Shown: positions 50,614-59,590 of the stretch, piece by piece
How positions within the stretch are numbered: position 1 is the first letter of the stretch
Layout of the letters: each line of letters begins with the position of its first letter
DNA from: Nocardiopsis quinghaiensis
GTDB taxonomy: Bacteria; Actinomycetota; Actinomycetes; Streptosporangiales; Streptosporangiaceae
Direction of reading: 5' to 3'
NCBI RefSeq assembly: GCF_008638365.1
Contig: NZ_ML703338.1
Coordinates: 62,001 to 126,000, forward strand
Length of the DNA: 64,000 bases
The notes under the pieces: model-generated
Database searches by the model: none
Told to the model about the DNA's origin: nothing
Seen by the model: only the letters and a program-made list of their open reading frames with translations
Program-made: the position numbers and the translations under genes

Positions 50614-50652
50614 CCGGCCGGTCCATCCGGTTCGTCCGAACGGACCGGCCGG
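50614..50652. terminator. Terminator of the membrane protein/nucleosidase cassette
   Basis: Perfect 11-bp stem CCGGCCGGTCC / GGACCGGCCGG with an inner GTTCG-TC-CGAAC hairpin, 23 bp past the nucleosidase stop. Confidence 0.8.
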
Positions 50653-50814
50653 GGTCATCGCCGCCCCCGCGGTCCTCGACCGTCTCGGTGCCCGCGCCCC
50701 GTTCGACCGAACGGTGCGCGGGCCCTGGCCACGGCCGGGCTCCCGGCGGCGGGGTCGGTCCGGGGTGCCGGTCGGGGCGGCACCCGGACCGGGGAAGCCG
50801 GTTGCCGGGGTCGG

Positions 50815-52386
50815 TTACGGCGTTACCTGGCTGCCACCCAAGGTGACGACGAGGCGGCCGTCCTGTGTGAAGGACCAGCCCAGGGCACCGGTGTACGAGG
50901 AGCACCGGGACCCGTTCGAGCCGGACCAGAACTGGTTCGAGCCGTCGGCGTCTCCGGAGAACCTGTCGGTCGACCCGCTGTCGCACGAGGTGTTGTCCCG
51001 GAACACCGAGGAGCCGCCGTCGAAGTTGAAGTTGCGCTCCTCGTTGCCGATGCTGATGTTGTCGGACACCGTCATCGTGCCGGGGTTCCTGTTGTAGGTG
51101 AACCCGTGCTTGCCGTTGTCGTAGGCGATGCTGCGCCTGATGACGTGGTCGACCGCGATGTCCTCGCCGCCGAGCTTGTAGCCGTTGCGGTCGCCGTTCC
51201 CGGCCTGGGAGCCGTCGCTGAGGGTGCCGTTCTCGTAGGCGAGGGAGTCCTCGATGGTCACGGCGCCGATGGGGCCGGTCTCGGTCTTGGTGTAGAGGTC
51301 CCAGCCGTCGTCGATGTTGTTGTGGGCCACGGTGTGGCGGAAGACGTTACCGGGGCCGGAGGTGAGCTTCGCGGCGAAGCCGTCGGCGTCCTCACCGTCG
51401 GAGTCGACGTTGTCGTGCGACTCCGCGCTCAGGATGAGGTTGTCGGAGGGCCACTCGCTCTCGGGGGTGCTGGAGGAGCGCCGCGAGATCTGCAGCCCCG
51501 TGTCGCGGTTGAAGCGCGTCACCGTGCGCTCGATGACGTTGCCGCTGCCGCCGACGAAGATGCCGTTGTCACCGGCGTTCTGGACGATGACACCGTAGAC
51601 GTGCCAGTACGACCCGTTCACCGCGAGTCCGCGGTTGGACGAGTCCTCGCTCTGGGCCGAGAAGTCCAGCACCGGGGTCTCGCCCGGGTAGGCGGACAGT
51701 TCCGTGCGGTCGCCCGAGGTGCCGTCGTCGCCCTGCGGGATGGTGACCGTGTCCGAGAGGCCGTAGGTCCCACCGCGCAGGTAGATGGTCCCGCCGGGGG
51801 TGACGCGGTCGATCGCCGAGGTGAGCGTCGTCGGGTCCGACTCCGTTCCGTCCGCGCTCGCGCTGCCGCCCGGCGCCGCGTACAGCGCGGAGCCCGGCGG
51901 CGGCGGTGTCGTGTCGCCGTCCACCTCGACGTCGAGGTGGTCGAGGTTGGGCAGGCCGTTGCCGCTGGTGGGGTCGAGCCGGACGGTGTTGCCGCCCGGG
52001 TTCAGCGGCACCGTGAGCGTCTTCGTCGTCCACGTGTCCCACGCGCCGGTGCCCTCGAACGACGCCGACGTGGCCGTCGAGCCGTTCACCACGACGTCCG
52101 CGGGCCGTGCGGTGGTGGTTCCGTTCGCGAAGCGGACCGTCAGCGTCGCCGTGCCCGGGTCGGGGGCGTTCACCGTGAACTGGGCGTAGGCGCCGTCCTC
52201 GTTGGTGCCGTTGCAGAATCCGCCGCCGGAGTAGCCGGACCAGTCGGAGTCGATGGTGCCGGTACAGATCGCCGGGGAGTCCTCGGCCTCGTAGCGGGTG
52301 GTCTCGGCCTGAGCCGCGCTGCCGGACAACGCGACGAGCGTGCCGGCCAGCAGGCCGACGCACGCGATGACGGGTCTCAGGTGCAT
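50815..52386 (-). CDS. Secreted PL9-type pectate lyase with N-terminal carbohydrate-binding module
   Basis: A 523-residue exported polysaccharide lyase. The signal peptide (VIACVGLLAGTLVALSG, cleaved after AQA) precedes a CBM35-like module (TRYEAEDSPAICTGTI to about residue 150) and a Pro-rich linker. The rest is a right-handed parallel beta-helix. SHDNVDSDGEDADGFAAKL, HNNIDDGWDLYTKTETGPIG and DRNGYKLGGEDIAVDHVI are PL9 signatures; the last holds the catalytic Lys region. It would cleave pectin or polygalacturonate by beta-elimination with calcium. ATG has GGAG upstream. A LacI-type palindrome about 110 bp upstream suggests sugar-controlled expression. Confidence 0.88.
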   Translation of the reverse strand: MHLRPVIACVGLLAGTLVALSGSAAQAETTRYEAEDSPAICTGTIDSDWSGYSGGGFCNGTNEDGAYAQFTVNAPDPGTATLTVRFANGTTTARPADVVVNGSTATSASFEGTGAWDTWTTKTLTVPLNPGGNTVRLDPTSGNGLPNLDHLDVEVDGDTTPPPPGSALYAAPGGSASADGTESDPTTLTSAIDRVTPGGTIYLRGGTYGLSDTVTIPQGDDGTSGDRTELSAYPGETPVLDFSAQSEDSSNRGLAVNGSYWHVYGVIVQNAGDNGIFVGGSGNVIERTVTRFNRDTGLQISRRSSSTPESEWPSDNLILSAESHDNVDSDGEDADGFAAKLTSGPGNVFRHTVAHNNIDDGWDLYTKTETGPIGAVTIEDSLAYENGTLSDGSQAGNGDRNGYKLGGEDIAVDHVIRRSIAYDNGKHGFTYNRNPGTMTVSDNISIGNEERNFNFDGGSSVFRDNTSCDSGSTDRFSGDADGSNQFWSGSNGSRCSSYTGALGWSFTQDGRLVVTLGGSQVTP

Positions 52387-52870
52387 TGTTCGTCTCCAGT
52401 TGGTTGCGGGGGGTCGATGAAGGAGCGGCCGGAGAGTCGCGCGGGGAGTACCCCGGCAGGAACGGACCGGATCGCCGGACATCGCTCCAAGGCTGGAAAG
52501 CGCTTTCTTTGGAGGACGTTAAATGCTTGCGACGAACGCGTCAACAGTCTTGTACTCGGCTCTCCTCCGTGTTATGGGAAAAGAGCGAATACGTGGTCAG
52601 GGAGCGAGGGCCGGGCATGGAATCCCCGCCACGGAAAATTGTTTTCCAGCCCGGGAGTCCCGCACCGACGAGGTCAGGGGCCGTCAGATTCGGGGAAGGG
52701 GCCGGCTTCCCCAGAGGGATTGGGAGAACGCCGACCGCGTCCGCGCTGCCTCTTGTGCGAGGAAAGGCGGGATGGTCCTATGAACCTATCTGGGCCAGGG
52801 CTTCCAACAGCAGGTTTCGGAAATCTTCATCTGGACCTGTTACTACCACAAGCAATAATAAACCCGGAAA
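52387..52870. other. Pectate lyase promoter region and GC transition
   Basis: 484 bp without a convincing gene. It carries the lyase promoter with a LacI-type site, then sequence that becomes visibly richer in A and T towards 52.8 kb, where the AT-rich operon begins. Confidence 0.5.
52496..52507. promoter_or_regulatory. LacI-family operator GAAAGCGCTTTC
   Basis: A perfect 12-bp palindrome with the central CG of LacI/GalR-family sites, 110 bp upstream of the pectate lyase start. The regulator gene is not in the window. Confidence 0.6.
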
Positions 52871-54055
52871 CTAAGTAGATTCAACGATAATATCGTGCAA
52901 TGCGGAGATCTTGGCATTGGCTCCGCCAGCCCACCCATCTGGTGTCATGGGAAGCCTACCTCCCTCCTTGTCATCGCCTCCAACAAGGAGAACCTCTTCA
53001 TCAAGTTCCTGCCTAGCTATTTCTCCCTCTTCATAGAGTCTATGAGCTGTCTGGAGAATGAGTCGAGCATTCAACTCTTGCTCACTGTCAAAGATAACGA
53101 CATTCTCAGGAGTGACACCATTCGTATCATTTGGCGCCTGAATATAACCCTCCAATGAATCTCCCGCTGTCCAGAATATCGCACTGCCACTTCGCCCAGT
53201 TCTCCCAGAAATAAGAGAATACTGCCCATCGAATTCATTTCCAACAATTGCCCTGATGGGATCGTCTTCCCCTCCTGCTACAGTCATCGCAGAGAATGAG
53301 AACGTCCTGGGCAGCTCAGTCCCGTCCCATCCGTAACCCCAGAGGACATTCCCTGAAGCAGAGTCAATCCCTGAGACGCTGACTCTGCCCTCGCCAAGGC
53401 ATGTGGAAAATATAGAAACCGTATCATTGATCGATTCGATTTGGACTTCTTCCGCTTTCCCACCAGTACAGTCACCGGCAGGGTCGAAGGACCATAGGGA
53501 TTCATCCCCCAGGAGGCTGCGTGCCTCCACAATCCCTTCCCCTGAAAGAACCAGGCGTGCTCTGTTCGACAATCCGAATTCACGATTCCCAGTTTCCTGA
53601 GCATCATAGGAGCTCTCCACGTTCCCGCTCAGAGTATCAATGACCACAACCCTCAATGCATCCTCATGGGCTTCCTCAGCACCGAAGAAGAGGACGGCTT
53701 TCTCTCCATTCGGGGTCATCAATGTCTCGGCAAGTAGATCTTCGCCACGATAGAACCATCGTTCTTTGAAAGGATCAATACCAACTGAAACCACACCGTG
53801 CTCAAGAACCAATACAGCTCCTCCCTTTGCGGGCTCTACCGAAATCACCTCCTCCCCACTGTCTTCTTCGAAGAGTCTCCTAACCTCTTGTACATCTAGC
53901 ACCGAACGCACCACTCCTCCGCCTTCTTCAGAGGCATCCAAAATCGCATGGTTAAACTCGAACCGATCAGACATAATGAAAGCAAGGGCAGCTACCAGGA
54001 CAAGAGCAGATCCAGCCGAAAGAGCGACATAGAAATTCTTCAATGGAACAGACAT
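52871..54055 (-). CDS. Membrane-anchored protein of the ESX-type operon, unknown function
   Basis: A 394-residue protein with one N-terminal helix (about residues 8-28) and an extracytoplasmic region rich in beta strands that could be a PQQ-like or propeller fold (for example GGAVLVLEHGVVSVGID, VLWGYGWDGTEL). Near the C-terminus (about residue 365) it has RLPMTPDGW and AKISALHDI. The neighbouring 813-residue protein has RLPVTTQEW and AKIGSLADI at the matching place. Third gene of a minus-strand operon; it starts 7 bp after the upstream stop. Base composition is much more AT-rich than the rest of the window. Function unknown. Confidence 0.65.
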   Translation of the reverse strand: MSVPLKNFYVALSAGSALVLVAALAFIMSDRFEFNHAILDASEEGGGVVRSVLDVQEVRRLFEEDSGEEVISVEPAKGGAVLVLEHGVVSVGIDPFKERWFYRGEDLLAETLMTPNGEKAVLFFGAEEAHEDALRVVVIDTLSGNVESSYDAQETGNREFGLSNRARLVLSGEGIVEARSLLGDESLWSFDPAGDCTGGKAEEVQIESINDTVSIFSTCLGEGRVSVSGIDSASGNVLWGYGWDGTELPRTFSFSAMTVAGGEDDPIRAIVGNEFDGQYSLISGRTGRSGSAIFWTAGDSLEGYIQAPNDTNGVTPENVVIFDSEQELNARLILQTAHRLYEEGEIARQELDEEVLLVGGDDKEGGRLPMTPDGWAGGANAKISALHDIIVEST

Positions 54056-54062
54056 ATATTAT

Positions 54063-56504
54063 CTACTCTTCTTCCAGGTTGCTCTTATAAAGGTTGGGGG
54101 CATAGGAGCCCTCATAAGAGGCAATATATTCCATGACGTCGCCTTTCAGAGGTTCTCCATCAACAGAGGCAGCATGAAGGATGTCCGCAAGGGAACCGAT
54201 CTTTGCGGCAGCTCCATCCCACTCTTGGGTGGTCACCGGCAAGCGCTCGTTACCTTGAGCATCCATGATGAGGAGGCGCTCCTCTCTCAGGGTTTCAGTA
54301 TCAATGATCCCCATTTCCAAGAAAACGTTCGCCATTTGTAGGGTAGTGTGGTCCGTCTCAGACTGCGGATCATGCAAAATGAAGTCTCCAGCAGCAGTTG
54401 CTTCTCCGTTCTTATCCTCCAGGAGGTAGGAACTAGGAATACTCTCCTGAATCCTCGCCTCAGCAAACTCCGTATACTTTGTGTTCAGCACTTCGACAAG
54501 GGCTTCTGTGGCAACCGACGTCACAGGACCGCCACTAATCCTGTCAGTGATCAAGCTAGAAAAGATCCCGTATGCAGTCTCCCATTTTTCTTGTGCAGAC
54601 TCCCTAGCCTTTGTAATCTCCTCCTCTCTATCAAGATGCTCTTGGATGATTGCATTTGTCATCATCTCCCTGAGGTCACCAGCGGTCGTACCACTCGCCT
54701 GAGCTCCTACTCCAGGGTTTTTAAAAGTCTCTTCAATAATCCTCCACTCTTGGGCTTCCGTTGCCACAAGAACTCGGGGAGAGACTTCCTCATTCGCGAC
54801 GAGCAACTGCATAAACTTTTCTCTAACATCAGCAGGAATAAGGAGAACATCATCCCCCGGGGCATGGAAGGGCAAGGAGCCAGGTTTGTGATTGAAGATC
54901 TCCTGATAACCGTCCTGGTTATGATCAAGAGTAAAGTCATCAATAAAAGATATATAGATATCAGCGAATCCGTCTGCGAGGCTGGAATTCAGCTCTGCTA
55001 CAGACACGTTCTCATTTCCTTCCACCTTCTCCCCTGTTCCGAAGAATAGATTATCCTCCCCCTCAGTACCAGCAAGCATTGAGATGAATCTGTGCGCGGC
55101 CTTTCCAGCCATCTCGACTTCTTCCGGAGATCCGTACTCGCGGACAGTAGCAATCCAATCAGTGAACCTACTTATCGATTCCCCCTCATCTCCCCACTCA
55201 TGCGAGTACATTTTTTCAAAGAAAACTTCAGGGGCAATGGACTGGTTGGCTTCGTGCATCTCATAAGGAGCACCGTCAGGGTAAACTCCAGTAATGAGGA
55301 TGTAGTTTGCATCATTGTTCTTAGAGGCAACATCGATCATATTCTCGAAATGGTACTCTTCGAGCTTTCCGCCCACATGTTCGAGCATACGTGCGCTAGA
55401 ACTGGCAAGCTCAACCGAGAATTCTGTTCCTCCGATGATGCTCGGCCCAGAACTCCCCAGGAACTCGCTTAGAAGGATATAGTTATCCTTCCAATCAAGT
55501 GCTTCAGGGTAAAAGGACGCCCCTGGCATCGGACCAACGACCGTATCTATCACATCCTGTGGAAGGTACTCCATCCCTCCCCCGATGCTTTCGTCAGAGA
55601 GGAACAGCATCGAGTTTGCCATGTTACGATTGATATCGTTCTTCGTTTGATCATCAATGTGTTCGCTCTCGTTTAGGAGTCCAAGGAAGTCCAGAAAACC
55701 CTGAGAAGATGTTCCTCCGTTCTCCCCTTCAACATATCCGCCTTTTTCCTCCATCTCGGAAAAAAGTTCTTCAAGGAAATCTATTTCATTCTGGTCTAGC
55801 TTCTCCCCGTTCTTCTGAGCATCAAGAGCCTTGAGAACCAACGCATTCAGAAGAGCCAATTGGCCATCCAGAGAGTTAAGCGCACCGCCGTTCCCCGAAG
55901 CAGCTGAGTCAAACAAGTCCGCCATCGTGGCGGCATCGGATTCATCGAAGTAAAAGTAGTCGACGTCACCGGTTGTGTAATAGGCGATATCACCGCCGAG
56001 GTGCCCTGCTTCGATCAATTCCTTGATGTTTTCAGGAGTGGGGCCTTCTCTGAGCCGTTCTTCGGTGGTCTCGCACTTACCTTCCAGCTTTTCCCAGGCT
56101 TCAGTGGCTCGTTCGTTGTGTCTCACCACGACGGCACTGCGAATGCTTGCGTCATCCACCTCGTTTCCGGTGGAAGGCGAAGATCCCAAGGCTGTTGCCA
56201 GGTCGGCCTTGATGGTCTCGATCTCGTTCTCGTACCACTCAACGTCCGAGATGACTTTTTGGATAATGCCATAGGCATGGATGCACGCCATCATCGCGCT
56301 ACTCCATGCCTCCTGGTTCTCCGTGGCCACACTCTTGAGGCTCTCCCCGACCAGGCCCTCGAAATGCGTCGCTACCGGTTCGGCGATGGTGCTGAACTCT
56401 CCGGACCGGCCACTGATCTTGGTATGGAGTTCCTGAAAGGTTTCGGCGTGAGAGCTAAGGGCTCCGGTGTCGATTTCACACTCGGTGTAGCTGAGGGTGT
56501 ACAT
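54063..56504 (-). CDS. Large WXG100/ESX-like protein (possibly DUF6571)
   Basis: An 813-residue, Glu/Asp-rich, helical protein without a signal peptide. The first ~110 residues look like a WXG100-type helical hairpin (LSSHAETFQELHTKISGRSGEF ... NQEAWSSAMMACIHAYGIIQ). The middle contains DAATMADLFDSAASGNGGALNSL and GQLALLNALVLKALDAQKN, as in large actinobacterial proteins annotated DUF6571. No recognisable toxin domain is at the C-terminus. A small EspC-like partner is encoded 30 bp upstream. I infer a type VII secretion substrate or its surface scaffold. Strongly AT-rich codon use suggests acquisition by transfer. Confidence 0.65.
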   Translation of the reverse strand: MYTLSYTECEIDTGALSSHAETFQELHTKISGRSGEFSTIAEPVATHFEGLVGESLKSVATENQEAWSSAMMACIHAYGIIQKVISDVEWYENEIETIKADLATALGSSPSTGNEVDDASIRSAVVVRHNERATEAWEKLEGKCETTEERLREGPTPENIKELIEAGHLGGDIAYYTTGDVDYFYFDESDAATMADLFDSAASGNGGALNSLDGQLALLNALVLKALDAQKNGEKLDQNEIDFLEELFSEMEEKGGYVEGENGGTSSQGFLDFLGLLNESEHIDDQTKNDINRNMANSMLFLSDESIGGGMEYLPQDVIDTVVGPMPGASFYPEALDWKDNYILLSEFLGSSGPSIIGGTEFSVELASSSARMLEHVGGKLEEYHFENMIDVASKNNDANYILITGVYPDGAPYEMHEANQSIAPEVFFEKMYSHEWGDEGESISRFTDWIATVREYGSPEEVEMAGKAAHRFISMLAGTEGEDNLFFGTGEKVEGNENVSVAELNSSLADGFADIYISFIDDFTLDHNQDGYQEIFNHKPGSLPFHAPGDDVLLIPADVREKFMQLLVANEEVSPRVLVATEAQEWRIIEETFKNPGVGAQASGTTAGDLREMMTNAIIQEHLDREEEITKARESAQEKWETAYGIFSSLITDRISGGPVTSVATEALVEVLNTKYTEFAEARIQESIPSSYLLEDKNGEATAAGDFILHDPQSETDHTTLQMANVFLEMGIIDTETLREERLLIMDAQGNERLPVTTQEWDGAAAKIGSLADILHAASVDGEPLKGDVMEYIASYEGSYAPNLYKSNLEEE

Positions 56505-56534
56505 ACGCCTTTTTCGAGGATAGGAAGGACAAAG

Positions 56535-56840
56535 TCAGATGTTGGGAGGGAACTGCTCAGCCGACTCCAGGTCCGTTCGGGCGCCTTCCTCGGCACCGCC
56601 CTGAATGTTTCCGGCGATGGCACCTGCGTGGCGCTTCACGTCCTCCATATGATCCACGTGGTTGTCGCCGAATGCGCTCCATCCCTTCACGCTGGGGTCC
56701 GGGTTCATCGCGGTCTGAGCGGCCAGAACGGCCTCGTCGAACTCCACTGGAAGATCCTTCAGCAGAGCCGCTGCCTGTTCGGCGGCCACTCCACCGGAGT
56801 GGGCTTCTTCGGGGTTCACACCCGCCGTGCCGGAAGACAT
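56535..56840 (-). CDS. EspC/WXG100-like small ESX partner
   Basis: A 101-residue helical protein with GGVAAEQAAALLKDLPVEFDEAVL and VKGWSAFGDNHVDHMEDVKRHAGAIAGNI. It has the size, polarity and central Trp of ESX-secreted EspC/WXG100-like proteins. First gene of the operon with the 813- and 394-residue proteins; the gaps are 30 and 7 bp. It probably heterodimerises with the N-terminal domain of the large protein for type VII export. No ESX secretion ATPase gene is in the window, so the secretion machinery would be encoded elsewhere. Confidence 0.6.
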   Translation of the reverse strand: MSSGTAGVNPEEAHSGGVAAEQAAALLKDLPVEFDEAVLAAQTAMNPDPSVKGWSAFGDNHVDHMEDVKRHAGAIAGNIQGGAEEGARTDLESAEQFPPNI

Positions 56841-57070
56841 AGCTTTCCACCTGTTTCACTGCGCTGACCTGGGGTTACATCACCAGAAGGGGGATAATGG
56901 GTGGTAATCGATTCATTACGCCATAACAACGATAGCTAGGCACAACGACGGTCTGCGCGCGGGAACACCTATGAGCTGGGGTGATGTTCCGGGCGTGGCC
57001 GGAAGCGGCCATGACACGAGACCCGTGGGGCGGACCACGGCTCACGCGGCCCGCCCCACGAAAACGGGGC

Positions 57071-57601
57071 TCACCCGGCGGCGCGTTGGGCCGGGACCTC
57101 CAACCGGGCGGTGCCCGCCGGCTCACCGGCGGGTACCGGGGACACACCCCCGCGCGGGTCCACCACGGCCCACACTGTGATCGGGTGTCCCGGCACGCCG
57201 AACCACCCCCAGCCGGTGGCCAGGCGGTCGACCAGGCGCAGGCCGAAGCCCGTTCCCGGCTCGGGAACGGTGGGCGCCGCCCCGGGGAGGACGCCGTCGT
57301 CGGTCACAGCGAGCCAGAACATACCCCGGCGGCCCTCCATCTCCATGCGGACGCGACCGCAGGGACCGCCGGAGGCGGTGTGGCGCAGGGCGTTCGTGTG
57401 CAACTCGGACAGAACCGAGATGAGGGGATAGGCCCGGTCATAACTGAGTTTGGTGCCGTGCCAACACCACAGACGGGCGGAGGCCACCTGCTGCGGCAGC
57501 GATCCCCAACTCACCATTCGGACGCCCGGAACCCGGGACGGAATCCTCTTCGGGAGTTCCGCACTCCACCTCTCCCCACCCACGCCGCCACCGTCCCGCA
57601 T
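57071..57601 (-). CDS. Anti-sigma-type ATP-binding (HATPase) protein
   Basis: A 176-residue soluble protein of the RsbW-like HATPase family. The N-box is ELHTNALRHTASGG, the G1 box VTDDGVLPG and the G2 box GTGFGLRLVDRLA. Such proteins act as serine kinases or anti-sigma factors, often next to WhiJ/XRE and DUF397 genes in Streptomyces. ATG 57601 follows GGGGAG at 8 nt; the longer frame has no support. It is divergent from the XRE regulator across a promoter with two 31-bp direct repeats. Confidence 0.82.
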   Translation of the reverse strand: MRDGGGVGGERWSAELPKRIPSRVPGVRMVSWGSLPQQVASARLWCWHGTKLSYDRAYPLISVLSELHTNALRHTASGGPCGRVRMEMEGRRGMFWLAVTDDGVLPGAAPTVPEPGTGFGLRLVDRLATGWGWFGVPGHPITVWAVVDPRGGVSPVPAGEPAGTARLEVPAQRAAG

Positions 57602-57677
57602 CGTTTCAACTCCCCTTGAGCTGGGCCTCTCCGTCGCCGACCAGCTTGGCCACAAGCCGCTCCCTTGGCCTCCTCCA

Positions 57678-57738
57678 ATGGAGTTTCCGCGAAATCCCAT
57701 TCACGCCGATGGAGTTCCTGCGAAAATCCATCACGTGA
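57678..57738 (+). repeat. Two tandem ~31-bp direct repeats in a divergent promoter
   Basis: 57678-57708 and 57709-57738 both start ATGGAGTT and share the CGAAA and CACG segments at matching positions. They lie between the ATPase and XRE genes and are a likely operator for the XRE protein. Confidence 0.55.
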
Positions 57739-57791
57739 AAGAAAAGAACGGTAGTACCTTTTTGTCCATTTCTGGCATGCGAATATCAGGC

Positions 57792-58598
57792 ATGACGAAG
57801 GTGAGCACCGACATCAAGGAACGCTGGGGCCGCGTCCTCCAGCAGCGGCGTGAGGCCAGCGGGATGACCCAGGAGACGCTGGGCCGCGCCCTCGGGGTGA
57901 AGGGCACCGCGGTGTCCAACCTGGAGCGCGGCCGGACCACTCCGGCGCGGGATGTGCTGACGTCCCTGGACAAGGCCCTGGGGACCGGCGACGAGCTGAC
58001 CCAACTGTGGGAGGACCTCGTCAAGGAGGGCAAGATCCCGTGGCTGGGCCAGATGGAGGAGCTGGAGAAGAAGGCGGCCTCCATCCTGGAGTTCCACCCG
58101 TTCCTGGTCCCCTCACTGCTCCAGACGGCGGACTACGCCACCGCGGTCATGCGCGCCGTCACTCCGTGGGAGCCGCGGGCGAGGACCGAGGCGAGCGTGC
58201 GCGAGCGGATCTCTCGAGGAGAGCGCTTTCAGAGTGCGGACACCCCGGTGATGATGGTGGTGATCGGCCGCGCGGTCCTGACCGAGCCGATCGACCACGG
58301 ACCCATCATGCGCGAGCAGTTGGAGCACGTCCAGGCTCTCGCGAAACGTGAGCGGATAACCTTGCAGATCACGGAGGAACCTCTGCATCCCGGACTGGTC
58401 GGACCGTTCACGGTGCTTGATCCCCCTCCGGGGCGGGAGCTCGTGTACGCGGAGTCGGCCCACAAGGGCCAGTTCATCCACGATCCCGACGCCGTGGGAG
58501 AGTTCAAGCTGAGGTTCCACCGCCTCCAGGCAGCGGCGATGCCACCGGGCCAGTCGCTGCGGCTGGTCGAAGAGACGATTGAGGGATTTGCGCCATGA
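57792..58598 (+). CDS. XRE-family regulator with DUF5753 (WhiJ-like)
   Basis: A 268-residue regulator. The N-terminal helix-turn-helix is LGRALGVKGTAVSNLERGRTTP. The C-terminal DUF5753 domain runs from FHPFLVPSLLQTADYATAVMRA to ADTPVMMVVIGRAVL, EHVQALAKRERITLQI and YAESAHKGQFIHD. This is the WhiJ-type family that, with a DUF397 partner, represses development in Streptomyces. The DUF397 gene overlaps its stop (ATGA). The start is uncertain: ATG 57792 and ATG 57777 are both possible and neither has a good ribosome binding site, so the message may be leaderless. Confidence 0.88.
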   Translation: MTKVSTDIKERWGRVLQQRREASGMTQETLGRALGVKGTAVSNLERGRTTPARDVLTSLDKALGTGDELTQLWEDLVKEGKIPWLGQMEELEKKAASILEFHPFLVPSLLQTADYATAVMRAVTPWEPRARTEASVRERISRGERFQSADTPVMMVVIGRAVLTEPIDHGPIMREQLEHVQALAKRERITLQITEEPLHPGLVGPFTVLDPPPGRELVYAESAHKGQFIHDPDAVGEFKLRFHRLQAAAMPPGQSLRLVEETIEGFAP

Positions 58599-58777
58599 GT
58601 GACGTCCAGTGGCACAAGAGCAGCTACAGCGGGGGCTCGCACCAGAACTGTGTAGAGGTCGCCGAGGGCCCCGAGCACACCCTGGTCCGCGACACCCGGC
58701 ACCGCGACCACGGCCACCTCGCCTTCGGGGGCCTCGCCTGGTCCGGCTTCCTCTCCTCCGTCAGGAGCGACCGCTAA
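58595..58777 (+). CDS. DUF397 small protein (WhiJ partner)
   Basis: A 60-residue protein with the family start WHKSSYSGGSHQNCVEVAEG and a C-terminal FGGLAWSGFLSS. DUF397 proteins bind WhiJ-like XRE regulators and relieve or modify their repression. The ATGA overlap with the regulator gene shows translational coupling. Transcription ends at a hairpin just downstream. Confidence 0.88.
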   Translation: MSDVQWHKSSYSGGSHQNCVEVAEGPEHTLVRDTRHRDHGHLAFGGLAWSGFLSSVRSDR

Positions 58778-58790
58778 CCGCGTCGGTCCG

Positions 58791-58820
58791 GCCCCTGTTC
58801 CCCGGTGCGGGAACGGGGGC
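58791..58820 (+). terminator. Terminator after the XRE-DUF397 pair
   Basis: 12-bp stem with one G-U pair (58791-58802 with 58809-58820), loop CGGTGC, followed by a T-rich stretch. Confidence 0.7.
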
Positions 58821-59062
58821 ATTTCTGTGTCCTATGCCCGAATAAAGGCTTTTGTGTTTTTGGCGGGAAAGATTCCCTCAAGCCTTCTCACCTGGGAAAA
58901 CGAACCGATCCAGAATATTTTCCGCATTACTTCGCGGTAGCAGCGCCACCCACACTCGAAATGCCTTACGCTTTTCTCCAAAACCACGAATGACCCCGCG
59001 ACGGTCGATACCGCCCGGGGTCGTGGCCAGCAACTCACCACTTGAAGAACAGGATTGCCAGC

Positions 59063-59590
59063 ATGCGCCAGTTTAGCGCTGCCCTCCTCAGCCGTGCCCT
59101 CGGCCCGCTGATCGCCTTCCTCTCCTCTCCCTGCGGACGCCACTCCACGGTGGCCGGCCGTCGCCGCCGCTCCACGCGCGTGCGCCGCTACGCTCCCCCG
59201 CCGCTTCCCGCGCCCACACCCGCACCGCGCCTGGCGACCACCCGAGAGGTCGTTCCGGCCGAGGACGTCGCCCTGGTGAGGCCCTACTTCGCCGCCCACG
59301 AGCGCCTCCGCACGGCCCAGACCCGCATCCCCGAGCCCCGTCGTCCCGAACCCGAAACCGACGAGGTGGCGCGCAGGTTCGCCCAGGTCCAGGAACGCGC
59401 CGCCGCCATCCTCCAGCAGTGGTCGGCCGCCCCGGACGGTGACCTGCTCTCCGGTCCCGCGCCCCGGTTCGGGGTGGTCGGGCCCCCCGTGCCCTCACGA
59501 TCCGCCACAGCCGGTGAGTTCGCCGAGCTGGCCGACCTGACCCGCACCTGGCTCGACCAGCGGCGGCAGCGCGAGGAGGTCCCGGCATGA
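59063..59590 (+). CDS. Uncharacterised Arg/Pro-rich protein
   Basis: A 175-residue protein not recognised. The first 30 residues are hydrophobic and amphipathic (FSAALLSRALGPLIAFLSS), followed by a strongly basic stretch (GRRRRSTRVRRY), a Pro-rich segment, then a helical acidic/basic half ending TRTWLDQRRQREEVPA. ATG 59063 has AGGA upstream. The stop overlaps the next start (ATGA), so it is coupled to an HATPase gene. It may serve as that protein's membrane or DNA-associated partner; this is inferred from coupling only. Confidence 0.6.
   Translation: MRQFSAALLSRALGPLIAFLSSPCGRHSTVAGRRRRSTRVRRYAPPPLPAPTPAPRLATTREVVPAEDVALVRPYFAAHERLRTAQTRIPEPRRPEPETDEVARRFAQVQERAAAILQQWSAAPDGDLLSGPAPRFGVVGPPVPSRSATAGEFAELADLTRTWLDQRRQREEVPA

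Noticed and set aside
50605..52878. Long plus-strand open frame opposite the pectate lyase gene
   Set aside because: It is the antisense shadow of a well-supported GC-rich gene, Val/Arg-rich and without any motif.
52779..52878. 32-codon open frame in the AT-rich transition
   Set aside because: No ribosome binding site, homology or conserved context; expected by chance.
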